In this document: piece after piece, positions 25,363 to 33,718 of the stretch
How positions within the stretch are numbered: the first letter of the stretch is position 1
Layout: each line of letters starts with the position of its first letter
From: Caldilineaceae bacterium
GTDB taxonomy: Bacteria > Chloroflexota > Anaerolineae > Caldilineales > Caldilineaceae
Reading direction: 5' to 3'
Assembly (NCBI GenBank): GCA_022827195.1
Contig: JAJDTL010000051.1
Coordinates: 1-64,000, forward strand
Length of the DNA: 64,000 bases
The notes under the pieces: model-generated
The model's database searches: none
The model's input: the letters and a program-made list of their open reading frames with translations, nothing else
What the model was told of the DNA's origin: nothing
Program-made: the position numbers and the translations under genes

Positions 25363-26859
25363 ATGGTTCAAAACTCTCGCAACCGTTCCTTTCTTATTTG
25401 CGTTCTTCTCCTTCTGCTCCACACTCTCGCAGTTTCCTGTGTAGGCGATGCGCAAGCTCCCCGGTTGATCCGACGGCAAGAAACCTATGTTTCGGGCCGC
25501 ATCTTGATCAAATACCGCCAGGGCGCAACCGAACTGACCCTGCCCGCCAAGGCAGAGGAATTCGATCTGCAGCCTTCCGAGCTTTCCTGCGGCTCAGTCC
25601 GCGTTTACCGCGTCCGCCCCGGAACCGAACTGGAAGCCGCCGCAACGCTGGCGCTGGACCCCTCGGTAGAATATGCCGAGCCGGACTATCTGATATTTGC
25701 CGCCGGCTCGGTTGCAGAATCACCTGCGCTTGCCTTTCCCGCTCCCACCTTGGGCCGTCCTGATGCCGAAAGTCGGTCTCTTTCCAGGTCGGAGTGGGCT
25801 GCCGACGCGCCCAACGATCCTCTCTACGACAAACAGTGGGCGCTGTCCAAAATCGAGGCCGAAGGCGCCTGGAGAATCTCCGGCGGCGACGACATAACGA
25901 TCGCCGTCATTGATTCAGGGACCGACCTGGACCACCCGGAGTTTACCGGGCGAATCGTCGATGGCTATGACTTTGTAAACGGAGACGACGAAGCCGACGA
26001 TGATTACGGCCACGGCACACAGGTGGCAGGGGTTGCCGCCGCGGCCGCCAACAATGACCTCGGCATTGCCGGGCTGGCCTGGGATGCGAAGATCATGCCG
26101 GTGAAAGTGCTGGACAACCGCGGACGGGGCATGAGCAGCAACCTGACCTGCGCCCTCTACTGGGTCGCAGACAAAGGTGCCCACGTGGTCAACATCAGCA
26201 TAATCAGCTTCGGCCCTTCGTTGGGGATGCAGAGCGCCATCAACTACGCGGTCGAGGAAGATATGCTAGTCTTCGCGGCTGCCGGCAACCTTTTCGAGGA
26301 AGGCAACCCTATCACATATCCCGCTGCCCTGGAAGGCGTCGTCGCAGTCGCGGCCAGCGACAAAGACGACGGACACGCGTGGTTCTCCAGCGCAGGAAGC
26401 TTTGTAGACATCGCCGCCCCGGGCGTTAGCATTTTCAGCCCCTTCCCTCCCAGCCACGACGAGTTTCGATCGGTCTACGGCACGAGCTTGGCGTCGCCTC
26501 ACGGTGCAGGACTGGCCGCGCTCATTCTTTCGGTCGCGCCCAGTCTGCAGCCTCTAGAGGTGGAAAGAATCATCCAGGAGAGCGCGGCAGACCTGGGCGA
26601 TGCCGGCCGCGATGACAAGTTCGGTCATGGTCGCGTCGACGCGCAGGCGGCCATGGAGCTGACGCTTTCCTCGCTGCCCGAGCAGCTCTTCTTGCCTTCC
26701 GCGCAGTTCCCCTCGCCAACGCCAGCCGACACACCCACACCAACCAGCACACCGTCGGAGACAACCACTGGAACGCCCACGCCCACGTCGTCAGAGACGG
26801 CAACGCCGACCCCCACACCCTCTTCGACCCTGTCGCCAACGCCGGATTCCAGCGGGTAG
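25363..26859 (+). CDS. Secreted subtilisin-like serine protease (S8) with Thr/Pro-rich tail
   Basis: A 498-residue protease. A signal peptide ends near SCVGD (cysteine about 26, possibly a lipobox). A propeptide-like region (SGRILIKYRQG to DPSVEYAEPDYL, about 44-110) is followed by the catalytic domain. The triad is D184 (VIDSGTDLDHPE), H217 (DYGHGTQVAG) and Ser near 375 (GTSLASPHGAG). The last 50 residues are short repeats of Thr, Pro and Ser, a common flexible tail in Chloroflexota exoproteins, with no recognisable anchor after it. It is convergent with the aminotransferase gene. Confidence 0.93.
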   Translation: MVQNSRNRSFLICVLLLLLHTLAVSCVGDAQAPRLIRRQETYVSGRILIKYRQGATELTLPAKAEEFDLQPSELSCGSVRVYRVRPGTELEAAATLALDPSVEYAEPDYLIFAAGSVAESPALAFPAPTLGRPDAESRSLSRSEWAADAPNDPLYDKQWALSKIEAEGAWRISGGDDITIAVIDSGTDLDHPEFTGRIVDGYDFVNGDDEADDDYGHGTQVAGVAAAAANNDLGIAGLAWDAKIMPVKVLDNRGRGMSSNLTCALYWVADKGAHVVNISIISFGPSLGMQSAINYAVEEDMLVFAAAGNLFEEGNPITYPAALEGVVAVAASDKDDGHAWFSSAGSFVDIAAPGVSIFSPFPPSHDEFRSVYGTSLASPHGAGLAALILSVAPSLQPLEVERIIQESAADLGDAGRDDKFGHGRVDAQAAMELTLSSLPEQLFLPSAQFPSPTPADTPTPTSTPSETTTGTPTPTSSETATPTPTPSSTLSPTPDSSG

Positions 26860-26904
26860 CAGGAGATTGAGCATGAGCTCTGCCGCGCCAGGCGCGCTGA
26901 CGGG

Positions 26905-28230
26905 CTAAACGCCGAGGCGGCGCAGGAATCGGTACATTCTCTCCAGGGCGACCTCCAGCTTCGACATCTCAACCGGATAGGCACAACGGATATGGCCCTC
27001 ACCTCCTGCCCCGAAACCGCTGCCCGGAATCACCGCGACCCGTTCCTCCTGCAGAAGTTGCTCGGAAAACGAAAACTCATCCATGCCCGTTCGTCGGACG
27101 CTGGGGAAGGCGTAAAAGGCACCCTTCGGTTCGAAGCAATCGAGGCCGATCTCGTTCAACCCATCGACGAGAAACCTGCGCCGTTCGCCGTAGCTGGCGA
27201 CCATCTCCTGGACAGCAGCTTCTGCAGCAGGATCGCTCAGTGCATGCAGCGCGGCCGCCTGTCCGCCTGTCGGCGCCGACATGATCAGGTATTGGTGAAT
27301 TCGACGCATTGCGCCGAGCAACTCTGCCGGTCCCGCGGCATAACCGATACGCCAACCCGTCATGGCATAGTCCTTGCTCATGCCGCCCAGATGAACTGTT
27401 CTCTCAGCCATTCCGGGTAGGCTGGCGAACATTACGTGCTCGTGGTCATCATAGACCAGGCGGTCATAGATCTCATCCGAAATCACGATCAGGTCATGCT
27501 TGCGCGCCACGCGCGCGATCTCTGATAACTCGTCGCGATTCATCACCGCGCCGGTCGGGTTGCAGGGGTAGCCGATAAGGAGCACCTTTGTGCGCGGCGT
27601 GATCGCTGCCTCAATCTGCGCTGACGTCAGCACGAAGTTGTCGGCAGCATAGGTGGGGATATCCACGACCGTGCCCCCGGCCAGGATGACGTCAGCCGTG
27701 TAAGAGACGAAACAGGGCTGGGGGACGAGTACCTCGTCTCCTTCGTCGATCAGTGCCTGCATCGCCAGGTACATCGCCTCGCTGACGCCGACCGTGATCA
27801 GTACTTCGCTCTCGGCGTCGTAAGCCGGCGCATCGTACAGCTCCGCCAGTTTGCGCGCCACGCCGGCGCGCAGCTCCAGCATCCCGGCATTGGAGGTATA
27901 CGAAGTATTGCCTTCGCGCAGGCTCTGCGCCCCCGCGTTGAGAATCGGCGGCGGCGTAACGTAGTCCGGTTCACCGATGCCGAGACTTATCACGTCGTCC
28001 ATCGTCGTCGCAAGATCGAAAAAGCGACGGATGGGGGAAGGGGGCACGCGCCGTACGCGGCTGCTGAGGCGGCTCTCCAGCGAGCGCCTCAAGCCGCTTG
28101 TCACCGCAGCCTTTTCATCGTTCGTCGTTGACCGGGGGGCAGTCAGTGGTTCTGGGGATCTCATAAGGAGTGAACTCATTTCTTGTCTATCGCACCCGGC
28201 ATGCGCCGGTCTTGGACCCTTCAAAGTCAT
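26905..28230 (-). CDS. Class I/II aminotransferase (PLP-dependent)
   Basis: A 441-residue fold-type I aminotransferase. ISLGIGEPDYVTPPPI marks the N-terminal substrate region, PCNPTGAVMNRDEL the conserved Asn, SDEIYDRLVYD the Asp and Tyr that hold PLP, GGMSKDYAMTGWRIGY the Schiff-base lysine and Arg. It resembles the aspartate/aromatic branch, which uses 2-oxoglutarate and varied amino acids. The first ATG has a GGAG six bases before it and was kept, giving an N-terminal extension of about 55 residues that carries no motif; an internal start near 28179 is possible. Confidence 0.9.
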   Translation of the reverse strand: MTLKGPRPAHAGCDRQEMSSLLMRSPEPLTAPRSTTNDEKAAVTSGLRRSLESRLSSRVRRVPPSPIRRFFDLATTMDDVISLGIGEPDYVTPPPILNAGAQSLREGNTSYTSNAGMLELRAGVARKLAELYDAPAYDAESEVLITVGVSEAMYLAMQALIDEGDEVLVPQPCFVSYTADVILAGGTVVDIPTYAADNFVLTSAQIEAAITPRTKVLLIGYPCNPTGAVMNRDELSEIARVARKHDLIVISDEIYDRLVYDDHEHVMFASLPGMAERTVHLGGMSKDYAMTGWRIGYAAGPAELLGAMRRIHQYLIMSAPTGGQAAALHALSDPAAEAAVQEMVASYGERRRFLVDGLNEIGLDCFEPKGAFYAFPSVRRTGMDEFSFSEQLLQEERVAVIPGSGFGAGGEGHIRCAYPVEMSKLEVALERMYRFLRRLGV

Positions 28231-28398
28231 CCTTCCGCTCCGTCCTCCTGCGATCAGGAAGTAAGCCTATGCTGCCGATTCCACAACGGCCAGTGACTCA
28301 ACCGGACCGTTGCCGGCAGAATGCGTCTGCTGCTGCCCACCCACAGCTATGTACACGCAAGAGCGTTCTCTTCCGCAGGTCCACTAGGCCGTTCACAC
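28231..28398. other. Intergenic stretch between gatA and aminotransferase genes
   Basis: This 168-base gap lies upstream of the aminotransferase gene and downstream of gatA, both on the minus strand. I see the ribosome site of the aminotransferase gene on the minus strand at its left edge and no gene, tRNA or clear promoter. Confidence 0.5.
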
Positions 28399-29856
28399 TC
28401 ACAGATTCGGTCTCCGCAAATGCCAATCGGTACTCTGCTCGTAGGCGTACGCGGCCCGCAGAATAACCTCTTCGCCCAGCGAAGGTCCGAGCAGTTGCAG
28501 GCCGATCGGCAATCCTTCGCCATCAAAGCCGCAGGGAACACTGATTCCGCACAAACCGCACAAATTGGCTGTCGTTGTGAAGATGTCGGTCAGAATCATC
28601 GCCATCGGGTCGTCCACCTTTTCGCCGATGCGAAACGCAGTGGTCGGCGACGTCGGTGAAAGTACGACGTCCACTTCGGTGAAGGCCCGTTCAAATTCCT
28701 GCCGGATCAGGGTTCGCACCTGCTGCGCCTTGAGATAGTAGGCGTCGTAGTAGCCGGCGCTCAGGGCGTAGGTCCCGAGCATGATGCGGCGCTTAACTTC
28801 CGGACCGAAACCTGCGCCGCGCGTCTGCCGGAAATGGTCGAAGATCGTCTCGCCGTCGACGCTCAGCCCAAACCGAATGCCATCATAGCGAGCCAAATTG
28901 GCGCTCGCTTCCGCGGTCACGACCATGTAATAGACCGGCAGCGCCAACTCCGTGCTGGGCAGTTGAATCGGCACGATCTCCGCGCCCAATGTCGCGAACT
29001 GCTCGATCGCGATTCGAATCGCGGCCTCAACTTCCGGCTGTATTCCTTGCACGAAGTACTCCTGTGGAATACCAATCCGTATGCCCTCTGCTTTCTCGGA
29101 CAGCGCTTCCGCGTAGTTGGGCACGTCCGCCGGCAGTGTGGTGCTGTCGTGCGAGTCCGCACCGGCGATCACCTGCAGCAGCAGCGCGGCGTCGACGACG
29201 CTCTTCGTTAGCGGACCTATCTGATCGAGGCTGCTGCCGTACGCTATCAGACCGTAGCGACTGACGCGGCCGTAAGATGGCTTCAGGCCGACAACTCCGC
29301 AGAGGGCAGCCGGTTGTCGCACACTCCCTCCGGTATCGGTGCCCAAGGCGGCCGGCGCTTCATCCGCTGCCACCGCCGCCGCCGATCCCCCGCTGCTTCC
29401 GCCTGGCACACGCTCAGCATCCCACGGGTTCCTGGTCGCGCCATAGCCGCTGTTCTCAGTACTGGACCCCATTGCGAATTCGTCGGTGTTTGTCTTGCCC
29501 AGCACGATTGCGCCGGCAGCCTCAAGCTTTTGCACGGCCGTCGCAGTGTAGGGCGGCACAAAGCCTTCGAGAATCCGGCTGCCCGCGGTCGTCTCGATCC
29601 CTTCCGTCATCAACACGTCCTTTATCGCAAGCGGAACACCCAGCAGGGGACGGTCGTCGCCATCGGCCCGCAAGCGATCGGCCTCCGCAGCCGCCTCAAG
29701 GGCCTTTGCCGGGGTTGTGCGCAGATAGGCGTGCAGGGCACCGTCGACTTCCTCTATACGCTGCAGATTGGCCTGCGTCAGCTCCACCGAGCTGAACCGA
29801 CCGTCGGCGAGACCGGCGCGCGCATCCGCCACGCCCAAATTAGTCAACTGTTCCAT
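28399..29856 (-). CDS. gatA: Asp-tRNA(Asn)/Glu-tRNA(Gln) amidotransferase subunit A
   Basis: A 485-residue amidase-signature enzyme that frees ammonia from glutamine for transamidation of mischarged tRNA in the GatCAB complex. The Ser-cisSer-Lys triad is K79 (LLGVPLAIKDV), S154 (PGGSSGGSA) and S178 (TDTGGSVRQPA). The start was moved to the ATG at 29854-29856, which has GGAG five bases before it, instead of an ATG six codons upstream without one. gatC precedes it by 81 bases. gatB is not in the window, so the complex must be completed from elsewhere on the chromosome. Confidence 0.94.
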   Translation of the reverse strand: MEQLTNLGVADARAGLADGRFSSVELTQANLQRIEEVDGALHAYLRTTPAKALEAAAEADRLRADGDDRPLLGVPLAIKDVLMTEGIETTAGSRILEGFVPPYTATAVQKLEAAGAIVLGKTNTDEFAMGSSTENSGYGATRNPWDAERVPGGSSGGSAAAVAADEAPAALGTDTGGSVRQPAALCGVVGLKPSYGRVSRYGLIAYGSSLDQIGPLTKSVVDAALLLQVIAGADSHDSTTLPADVPNYAEALSEKAEGIRIGIPQEYFVQGIQPEVEAAIRIAIEQFATLGAEIVPIQLPSTELALPVYYMVVTAEASANLARYDGIRFGLSVDGETIFDHFRQTRGAGFGPEVKRRIMLGTYALSAGYYDAYYLKAQQVRTLIRQEFERAFTEVDVVLSPTSPTTAFRIGEKVDDPMAMILTDIFTTTANLCGLCGISVPCGFDGEGLPIGLQLLGPSLGEEVILRAAYAYEQSTDWHLRRPNL

Positions 29857-29937
29857 GACACTCCGACCGCGCATCGAAATCGCCGGGCCCAGCAGGCCAA
29901 CTGAATTCGCACCGCCGCGTCCCCCAAATTGCGCCCT

Positions 29938-30237
29938 CTACGGATCCACATCGTCAAAGACGGCTACGACACGAAAATAGCCGTCGTCCGCGTCAGGGGC
30001 ATTGTCCACAGCCTGCGCGGCCGAAAGACCCGCCATTGGTGCATCCTCCGCCAGCACATTGGTGAGGGGGAGGACCTGGGGTGTTGGCGGCACATCGCTC
30101 GTATCCACCGACTGGACCTGCTGGGCATAGGTCAGAATCTGCCCCAGCTGACCGGCATACGCCTCCAACTCGGCTTCGCTCAACTGTAGTCTTGCCAGCT
30201 CAGCAACGTGGCGGACTTCATCCTTCGTCAGTTTCAC
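29938..30237 (-). CDS. gatC: Asp-tRNA(Asn)/Glu-tRNA(Gln) amidotransferase subunit C
   Basis: A 99-residue subunit that holds GatA and GatB together. Typical features are LTKDEVRHVAELARLQLSE (cut) and the C-terminal LRxD-like region around DNAPDADDGYFRV. The start was set at the GTG at 30235-30237, preceded by AGAGGTC, giving the normal length; longer readings add 22 residues lying over the terminator hairpin upstream. Its leader is about 230 bases, with a strong promoter at the far end and an intrinsic terminator about 40 bases before the start, suggesting that expression of gatC-gatA is controlled by read-through. Confidence 0.9.
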   Translation of the reverse strand: MKLTKDEVRHVAELARLQLSEAELEAYAGQLGQILTYAQQVQSVDTSDVPPTPQVLPLTNVLAEDAPMAGLSAAQAVDNAPDADDGYFRVVAVFDDVDP

Positions 30238-30277
30238 TTCGACCTCTTTGCCTGGATTTCGGCGACGAAACGGCCAC

Positions 30278-30307
30278 AAAAAAACGCCGTGGTGCGAATC
30301 CACGGCG
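30278..30307 (-). terminator. Intrinsic terminator inside the gatCA leader
   Basis: On the minus strand the stem CGCCGTGG (30300-30307) pairs with CCACGGCG (30285-30292) around a seven-base loop, followed at once by seven T residues (30278-30284). It is a textbook Rho-independent terminator, placed about 40 bases before the gatC start. Confidence 0.85.
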
Positions 30308-30467
30308 CATTTGAGCGTCTCCTTGGCGCCGTGCCCCTGTCCGGTGCCTACGGCGCAGTGTAACCGAAGCTACTCGCTACCGCAGCACGCGCGTTGCTGC
30401 GCACTCTGCCGCACGGGTAGCAGTTCCCTTAGAGTAGTCCGTCTGCCTTGGAGAGTTGAAATGCATT
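30278..30467 (-). ncRNA. Structured leader RNA or independent small RNA upstream of gatC
   Basis: A transcript from the promoter at 30474-30502 would begin near 30467 and end at the terminator at 30278, about 190 bases. It contains a hairpin CGCAGCA-loop-TGCTGCG with further pairing of GCTAC to GTAGC and CTACTC to GAGTAG outside it. Just before the terminator, CACGGCGC (30326-30333) can pair with the terminator's own 5' arm GCGCCGTG, giving a possible antiterminator; a GCGCCGT further upstream (near 30350-30356) could in turn pair with CACGGCGC. No open reading frame with a ribosome site and no T-box sequence were found. It may be an attenuator of gatCA or a stand-alone RNA. Confidence 0.5.
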
Positions 30468-30473
30468 CCCAGG

Positions 30474-30502
30474 AGTATATCGTCCGCTTGTGAAAAAGTC
30501 AA
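30474..30502 (-). promoter_or_regulatory. Strong promoter for gatC-gatA leader
   Basis: On the minus strand TTGACT (30497-30502), 17 bases, TATACT (30474-30479): a near-consensus sigma-70-type promoter at ideal spacing. Confidence 0.7.
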
Positions 30503-30615
30503 GTGTACGACAATTTGAAACTTCGATGTCGGATGAAGCGGTCTCTGTACCCAACTTCCGCTTGACATCAACTTGCGACACGCCTCAAAGCTCACCGCGT
30601 GGCAGCCGCATACGA

Positions 30616-30644
30616 TTGACAGAAAGAGCTCCATAGGATACAAC
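30616..30644 (+). promoter_or_regulatory. Promoter of the AAC(3)-like gene
   Basis: TTGACA (30616-30621), 17 bases, TACAAC (30639-30644), about 45 bases before the ATG. It diverges from the gatC promoter; the roughly 110 bases between the two hold nothing else I can name except another TTGACA at 30562. Confidence 0.65.
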
Positions 30645-30688
30645 GGAAACATCTCGACCCGACCACTCAGCGCGGAAGCCGACCGCTC

Positions 30689-31540
30689 ATGGAGCTCACA
30701 CTGACGCGAAAGAAAATTGCCGCAGCCTTGGACGCGCTCGGAGCGGTGCCGGCCAGCGTAATATTTGTTCACAGCTCGATGAGCAGCATGGGTCGCGTCG
30801 AGGGCGGCGCCGCTGCCGTCGTCGATGCTTTACTCGACGTCCTGGGTCCGGCAGGCACGCTTGTCGTTCCGACGTTTACATTCGCCCATAGCAGGCGCAG
30901 CGGCCCCGTTTTCGACCCGGCGCACGATCCCTCCGAAATGGGCCGCATCACCGAAGAGACACGGACGAGAAGGGGCGCGCAGAGGAGTTGCCATCTGCTC
31001 CACTCCATCGCTGCCCTGGGCAGTCACGCCGGTGAGATCACCGCGGTTCATGGCCCGTCGGCGTGGGCCGCCGACGGCCCATTCTGGAAGCTGCATGAGT
31101 TAAACGCCCAGATCCTGCTCCTGGGCGTTCCATACCTTCGCTGTACCTACTTCCATCTCCTGGAGCAGCTTGTACAGGTCAGCTACCGTCGCTGGCGCGC
31201 AGTAGAGGCGCATGCGCGCGCGCCCGACGGGTCGCTTCGACCGCTGCCCACCTTCGTCTACAGCCCTGGGCCCGGCTTTCCCGGCAACGATTTCAACAAG
31301 CTGGGCAACCTGCTTGAGAGACGAGGACTGGCGCGGGTGGGGACTGTCGGAAACGCCGTTGCACGGCTCTTCAGCGCCCGCGACGCGCTCGACCTTGGCT
31401 TGGCGCAATACCGTAAAGATCGACATCTATTCCTCTTGACAGGCGCACGCTGCACGCAGCTGCGCGACGGCGTCCTGACCGAAGAGCTCAACAGTGAGAA
31501 GTCGGTCGTGGACCCGGCGCGCATCTACCGCCGGAGTTGA
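30689..31540 (+). CDS. AAC(3) family aminoglycoside N-acetyltransferase-like protein
   Basis: A 283-residue member of the antibiotic N-acetyltransferase (AAC(3)/YokD) family. Motifs in order: VIFVHSSMSSMGRVEGGA (residues about 24-41), GTLVVPTFTFAH, FDPAHDPSEMGRITEETR and RSCHLLHSIAALG with the family catalytic histidine region. Members use acetyl-CoA to acetylate the 3-amino group of aminoglycosides, but many environmental homologues act on unknown amines. LLLGVPYLRCTYFHLLE is also typical. It is a single gene with its own promoter and no resistance genes or mobile elements beside it, so resistance should not be assumed. Confidence 0.87.
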   Translation: MELTLTRKKIAAALDALGAVPASVIFVHSSMSSMGRVEGGAAAVVDALLDVLGPAGTLVVPTFTFAHSRRSGPVFDPAHDPSEMGRITEETRTRRGAQRSCHLLHSIAALGSHAGEITAVHGPSAWAADGPFWKLHELNAQILLLGVPYLRCTYFHLLEQLVQVSYRRWRAVEAHARAPDGSLRPLPTFVYSPGPGFPGNDFNKLGNLLERRGLARVGTVGNAVARLFSARDALDLGLAQYRKDRHLFLLTGARCTQLRDGVLTEELNSEKSVVDPARIYRRS

Positions 31541-31572
31541 CAATCCACTGATCCCTCCGCGGCTGGAATGGA

Positions 31573-31601
31573 TTGTTGAGGGCGTGTCCAGATGCTATAC
31601 T
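31573..31601 (+). promoter_or_regulatory. Promoter of the SDR gene
   Basis: TTGTTG (31573-31578), 17 bases, TATACT (31596-31601) preceded by TGC. The start point near 31608 lies before the TTG start at 31666 and excludes a longer N-terminus. Confidence 0.6.
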
Positions 31602-31665
31602 GGATGCGACTTCCCTTTCCAGGAACATTCAATTCTTGGCGGCAGGCCTCGGCGGGAGCGATCAG

Positions 31666-32451
31666 TTGACGCAACTTCCCAGTTTCGATCTGGCTGGCAA
31701 AGTCGCGGTAATCACCGGGGCCTCCAGGGGTATCGGCGCCGCAATCGCCCGCTGCTACGCCGCGATGGGCGCTGCCGTCGTGCTCAGCAGCCGCAAGCAG
31801 GAGGCCGTCGAAGAGGTGGCCGGCTCAATCCGGACAAACGGCGGCAAGGCCTTGGCCGCGGCCGCACATACCGGCGACAGTTGCGCGATCGACGCGCTGG
31901 TGCAGCAGGCCGTCGGCGCTTTCGGCGGCATCGACATCCTCGTCAACAATGCGGCCACCAACCCCCATTTCGGCCCGGTCCTCTCCGCCGAGGAGAGCCA
32001 CTGGCAGAAGATACTCGATGTCAACCTCGTCGGCTACTTCCGCATGGCAAAGTCCTGCAGCGCGCAAATGATCAGACGTGGCGGCGGCAGGATAATCAAC
32101 GTGGCCTCGATCGCCGGCAAGCGACCGCAGCCCGGCATGGGCGTCTACTGTGTCAGCAAGGCTGCCGTCCTGATGCTGACCGAGGTGCTGGCCGCGGAGC
32201 TTGCGAGCGATGGCATCCAGGTAAACGCGATCGCGCCCGGTTATGTCAAGACCGCATTCAGCCGCGCCGTCTGGCAAGACGCCGCCCTTAACGAGGCGGC
32301 GCTGCGCTCGATTCCCCAAAAAAGGATTGCCGAAAGCGGCGAACTCACCGGCATTGCGCTCTACCTCGCCTCGGACGCCAGTAGTTTCACAACCGGAGGC
32401 ACTTTTCTGGTTGACGGCGGTCAGTGGGTCGACGCCGGGCTGGGCATGTAA
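31666..32451 (+). CDS. Short-chain dehydrogenase/reductase (classical SDR)
   Basis: A 261-residue SDR. The NAD(P) motif TGASRGIG follows LAGKVAVI near residue 12; NNAA is present, and the catalytic Ser-Tyr-Lys set is S in [10 protein letters not shown] and YCVSK. The C-terminus [16 protein letters not shown] is the usual FabG-like ending. The start was set at a TTG with GGGAG upstream, because it gives the standard short N-terminus and lies downstream of the promoter; longer readings in frame lack support. An acyl-CoA dehydrogenase gene follows at 82 bases, so a shared fatty-acid or carboxylic-acid pathway is likely. The substrate is unknown. Confidence 0.9.
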   Translation: MTQLPSFDLAGKVAVITGASRGIGAAIARCYAAMGAAVVLSSRKQEAVEEVAGSIRTNGGKALAAAAHTGDSCAIDALVQQAVGAFGGIDILVNNAATNPHFGPVLSAEESHWQKILDVNLVGYFRMAKSCSAQMIRRGGGRIINVASIAGKRPQPGMGVYCVSKAAVLMLTEVLAAELASDGIQVNAIAPGYVKTAFSRAVWQDAALNEAALRSIPQKRIAESGELTGIALYLASDASSFTTGGTFLVDGGQWVDAGLGM

Positions 32452-32533
32452 CGACGCCGGGGCGGCCCCGGAACCCATCCTTGGAAAAGTTCCGGGCCGC
32501 ACAGCTTCGAATTGCGGAAGAGGGGAGTCCCCA

Positions 32534-33718
32534 ATGATGAATGACAAACTGTCCGACCTTTTGCCCCGCGTCCGGCAAGTCGTAGACGCCGAAGTCATTC
32601 CGCTGGAAAAGCTGCTGATCAGCCGCCCCTGGGCCGAGGTTGAGCCGATATTCAATCAGAAACGCGACGTCGTCAGAGAGGCCGGCTTGTGGGGGCTGGC
32701 CCTACCGGTTGCGTACGGTGGGCAAGGGTTGACGCTGGCCGAGTTCGGACGCGTCAGCGAGGTCCTTGGCCGGACTCCAGGCGGACACTACGTCTTCGGC
32801 TGCCAGGCCCCCGACATGGGCAATATGGAGTTGCTCGTCCACGCCGGAACCGAGGACCAACGCGCGCGCTTTTTGCTGCCTCTCGCCCGCGGCGAGGTCC
32901 GCTCCTGCTTTGCCATGACCGAACCAGAGCACGCCGGGTCCAACCCGACCTGGATGAGCACGACCGCTCTGCGCGACGGCGACCAGTATGTCATAAACGG
33001 CCACAAGTGGTTTACGACAGCCGCCGAAGGTGCAGCCTTTGCCGTCGTCATGGCAGTCACCAATCCGGACGCTGAAAGCCGCCACGCCCGCGCCAGCCAG
33101 ATCATCGTGCCACTGGACACGCCCGGATTTCACATCGAGCGCAACATCTCTGTAATGGGCGAGGCGCATGGAGGCTGGAACAGCCACGCCGAGGTCTGGT
33201 TCGAGGACGTACGCGTCCCGCAGGAGAATCTGATAGGCGAAGAGGGCAAGGGGTTCGCCCTGGCACAGCTTCGGCTCGGTCCGGGCCGTATCCACCACTG
33301 CATGCGTTGGATTGGCATCTGTGAACGTGCCTTCGACATCATGTGCAGCCGCGCCGCGCGGCGCGAAGTCGCGCCGGGACGTCTTCTCGGCGGACAGGGG
33401 ATGGTTCAAGCGTGGATTGCCGAGAGCCGTGCGGAGATAAACGCCGCGCGCCTGATGGTCCTCGACACCGCCCAAAAGATCGATAGCGAAGGCATCTACG
33501 CAGCCAGAGATGAGATTTCGCTGATAAAGTTCTTCGCAGCCGAGGTCCTGATGCGCGTACTGGACAAGGCGCTGCAGACGCTCGGCGGCCTGGGTATGAG
33601 CGACGACACGCCCATCGCATTCTGGTATCGCCACGAACGCGCCTCCCGCATCTACGACGGCCCCGACGAGGTCCACAAGATGAGCGTCGCCCGCCGCATC
33701 CTGCGGCGCTATCAGTAG
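32534..33718 (+). CDS. Acyl-CoA dehydrogenase
   Basis: A 394-residue FAD enzyme that introduces a 2,3-double bond into acyl-CoA. Typical motifs are GLALPVAYGGQGLTLAEFG, CFAMTEPEHAGSNPTWM (FAD and substrate contact), YVINGHKWFTTAAEG, and the C-terminal IYDGPDEVHKMSVARRIL, which resembles the ACAD10/11-like branch. The start is the first of two ATGs after AGGGGAG; longer in-frame readings overlap the preceding SDR. It probably forms a unit with the SDR gene. Chain length is not predictable. Confidence 0.92.
   Translation: MMNDKLSDLLPRVRQVVDAEVIPLEKLLISRPWAEVEPIFNQKRDVVREAGLWGLALPVAYGGQGLTLAEFGRVSEVLGRTPGGHYVFGCQAPDMGNMELLVHAGTEDQRARFLLPLARGEVRSCFAMTEPEHAGSNPTWMSTTALRDGDQYVINGHKWFTTAAEGAAFAVVMAVTNPDAESRHARASQIIVPLDTPGFHIERNISVMGEAHGGWNSHAEVWFEDVRVPQENLIGEEGKGFALAQLRLGPGRIHHCMRWIGICERAFDIMCSRAARREVAPGRLLGGQGMVQAWIAESRAEINAARLMVLDTAQKIDSEGIYAARDEISLIKFFAAEVLMRVLDKALQTLGGLGMSDDTPIAFWYRHERASRIYDGPDEVHKMSVARRILRRYQ

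Noticed and set aside
30278-30467. T-box, SRP RNA or tRNA in the gatC leader
   Set aside because: The T-box consensus (UGGNACCGCG), the SRP loop GGAAGGAAGCAGC and a tRNA T-arm are all absent; only the terminator and generic hairpins are supported.
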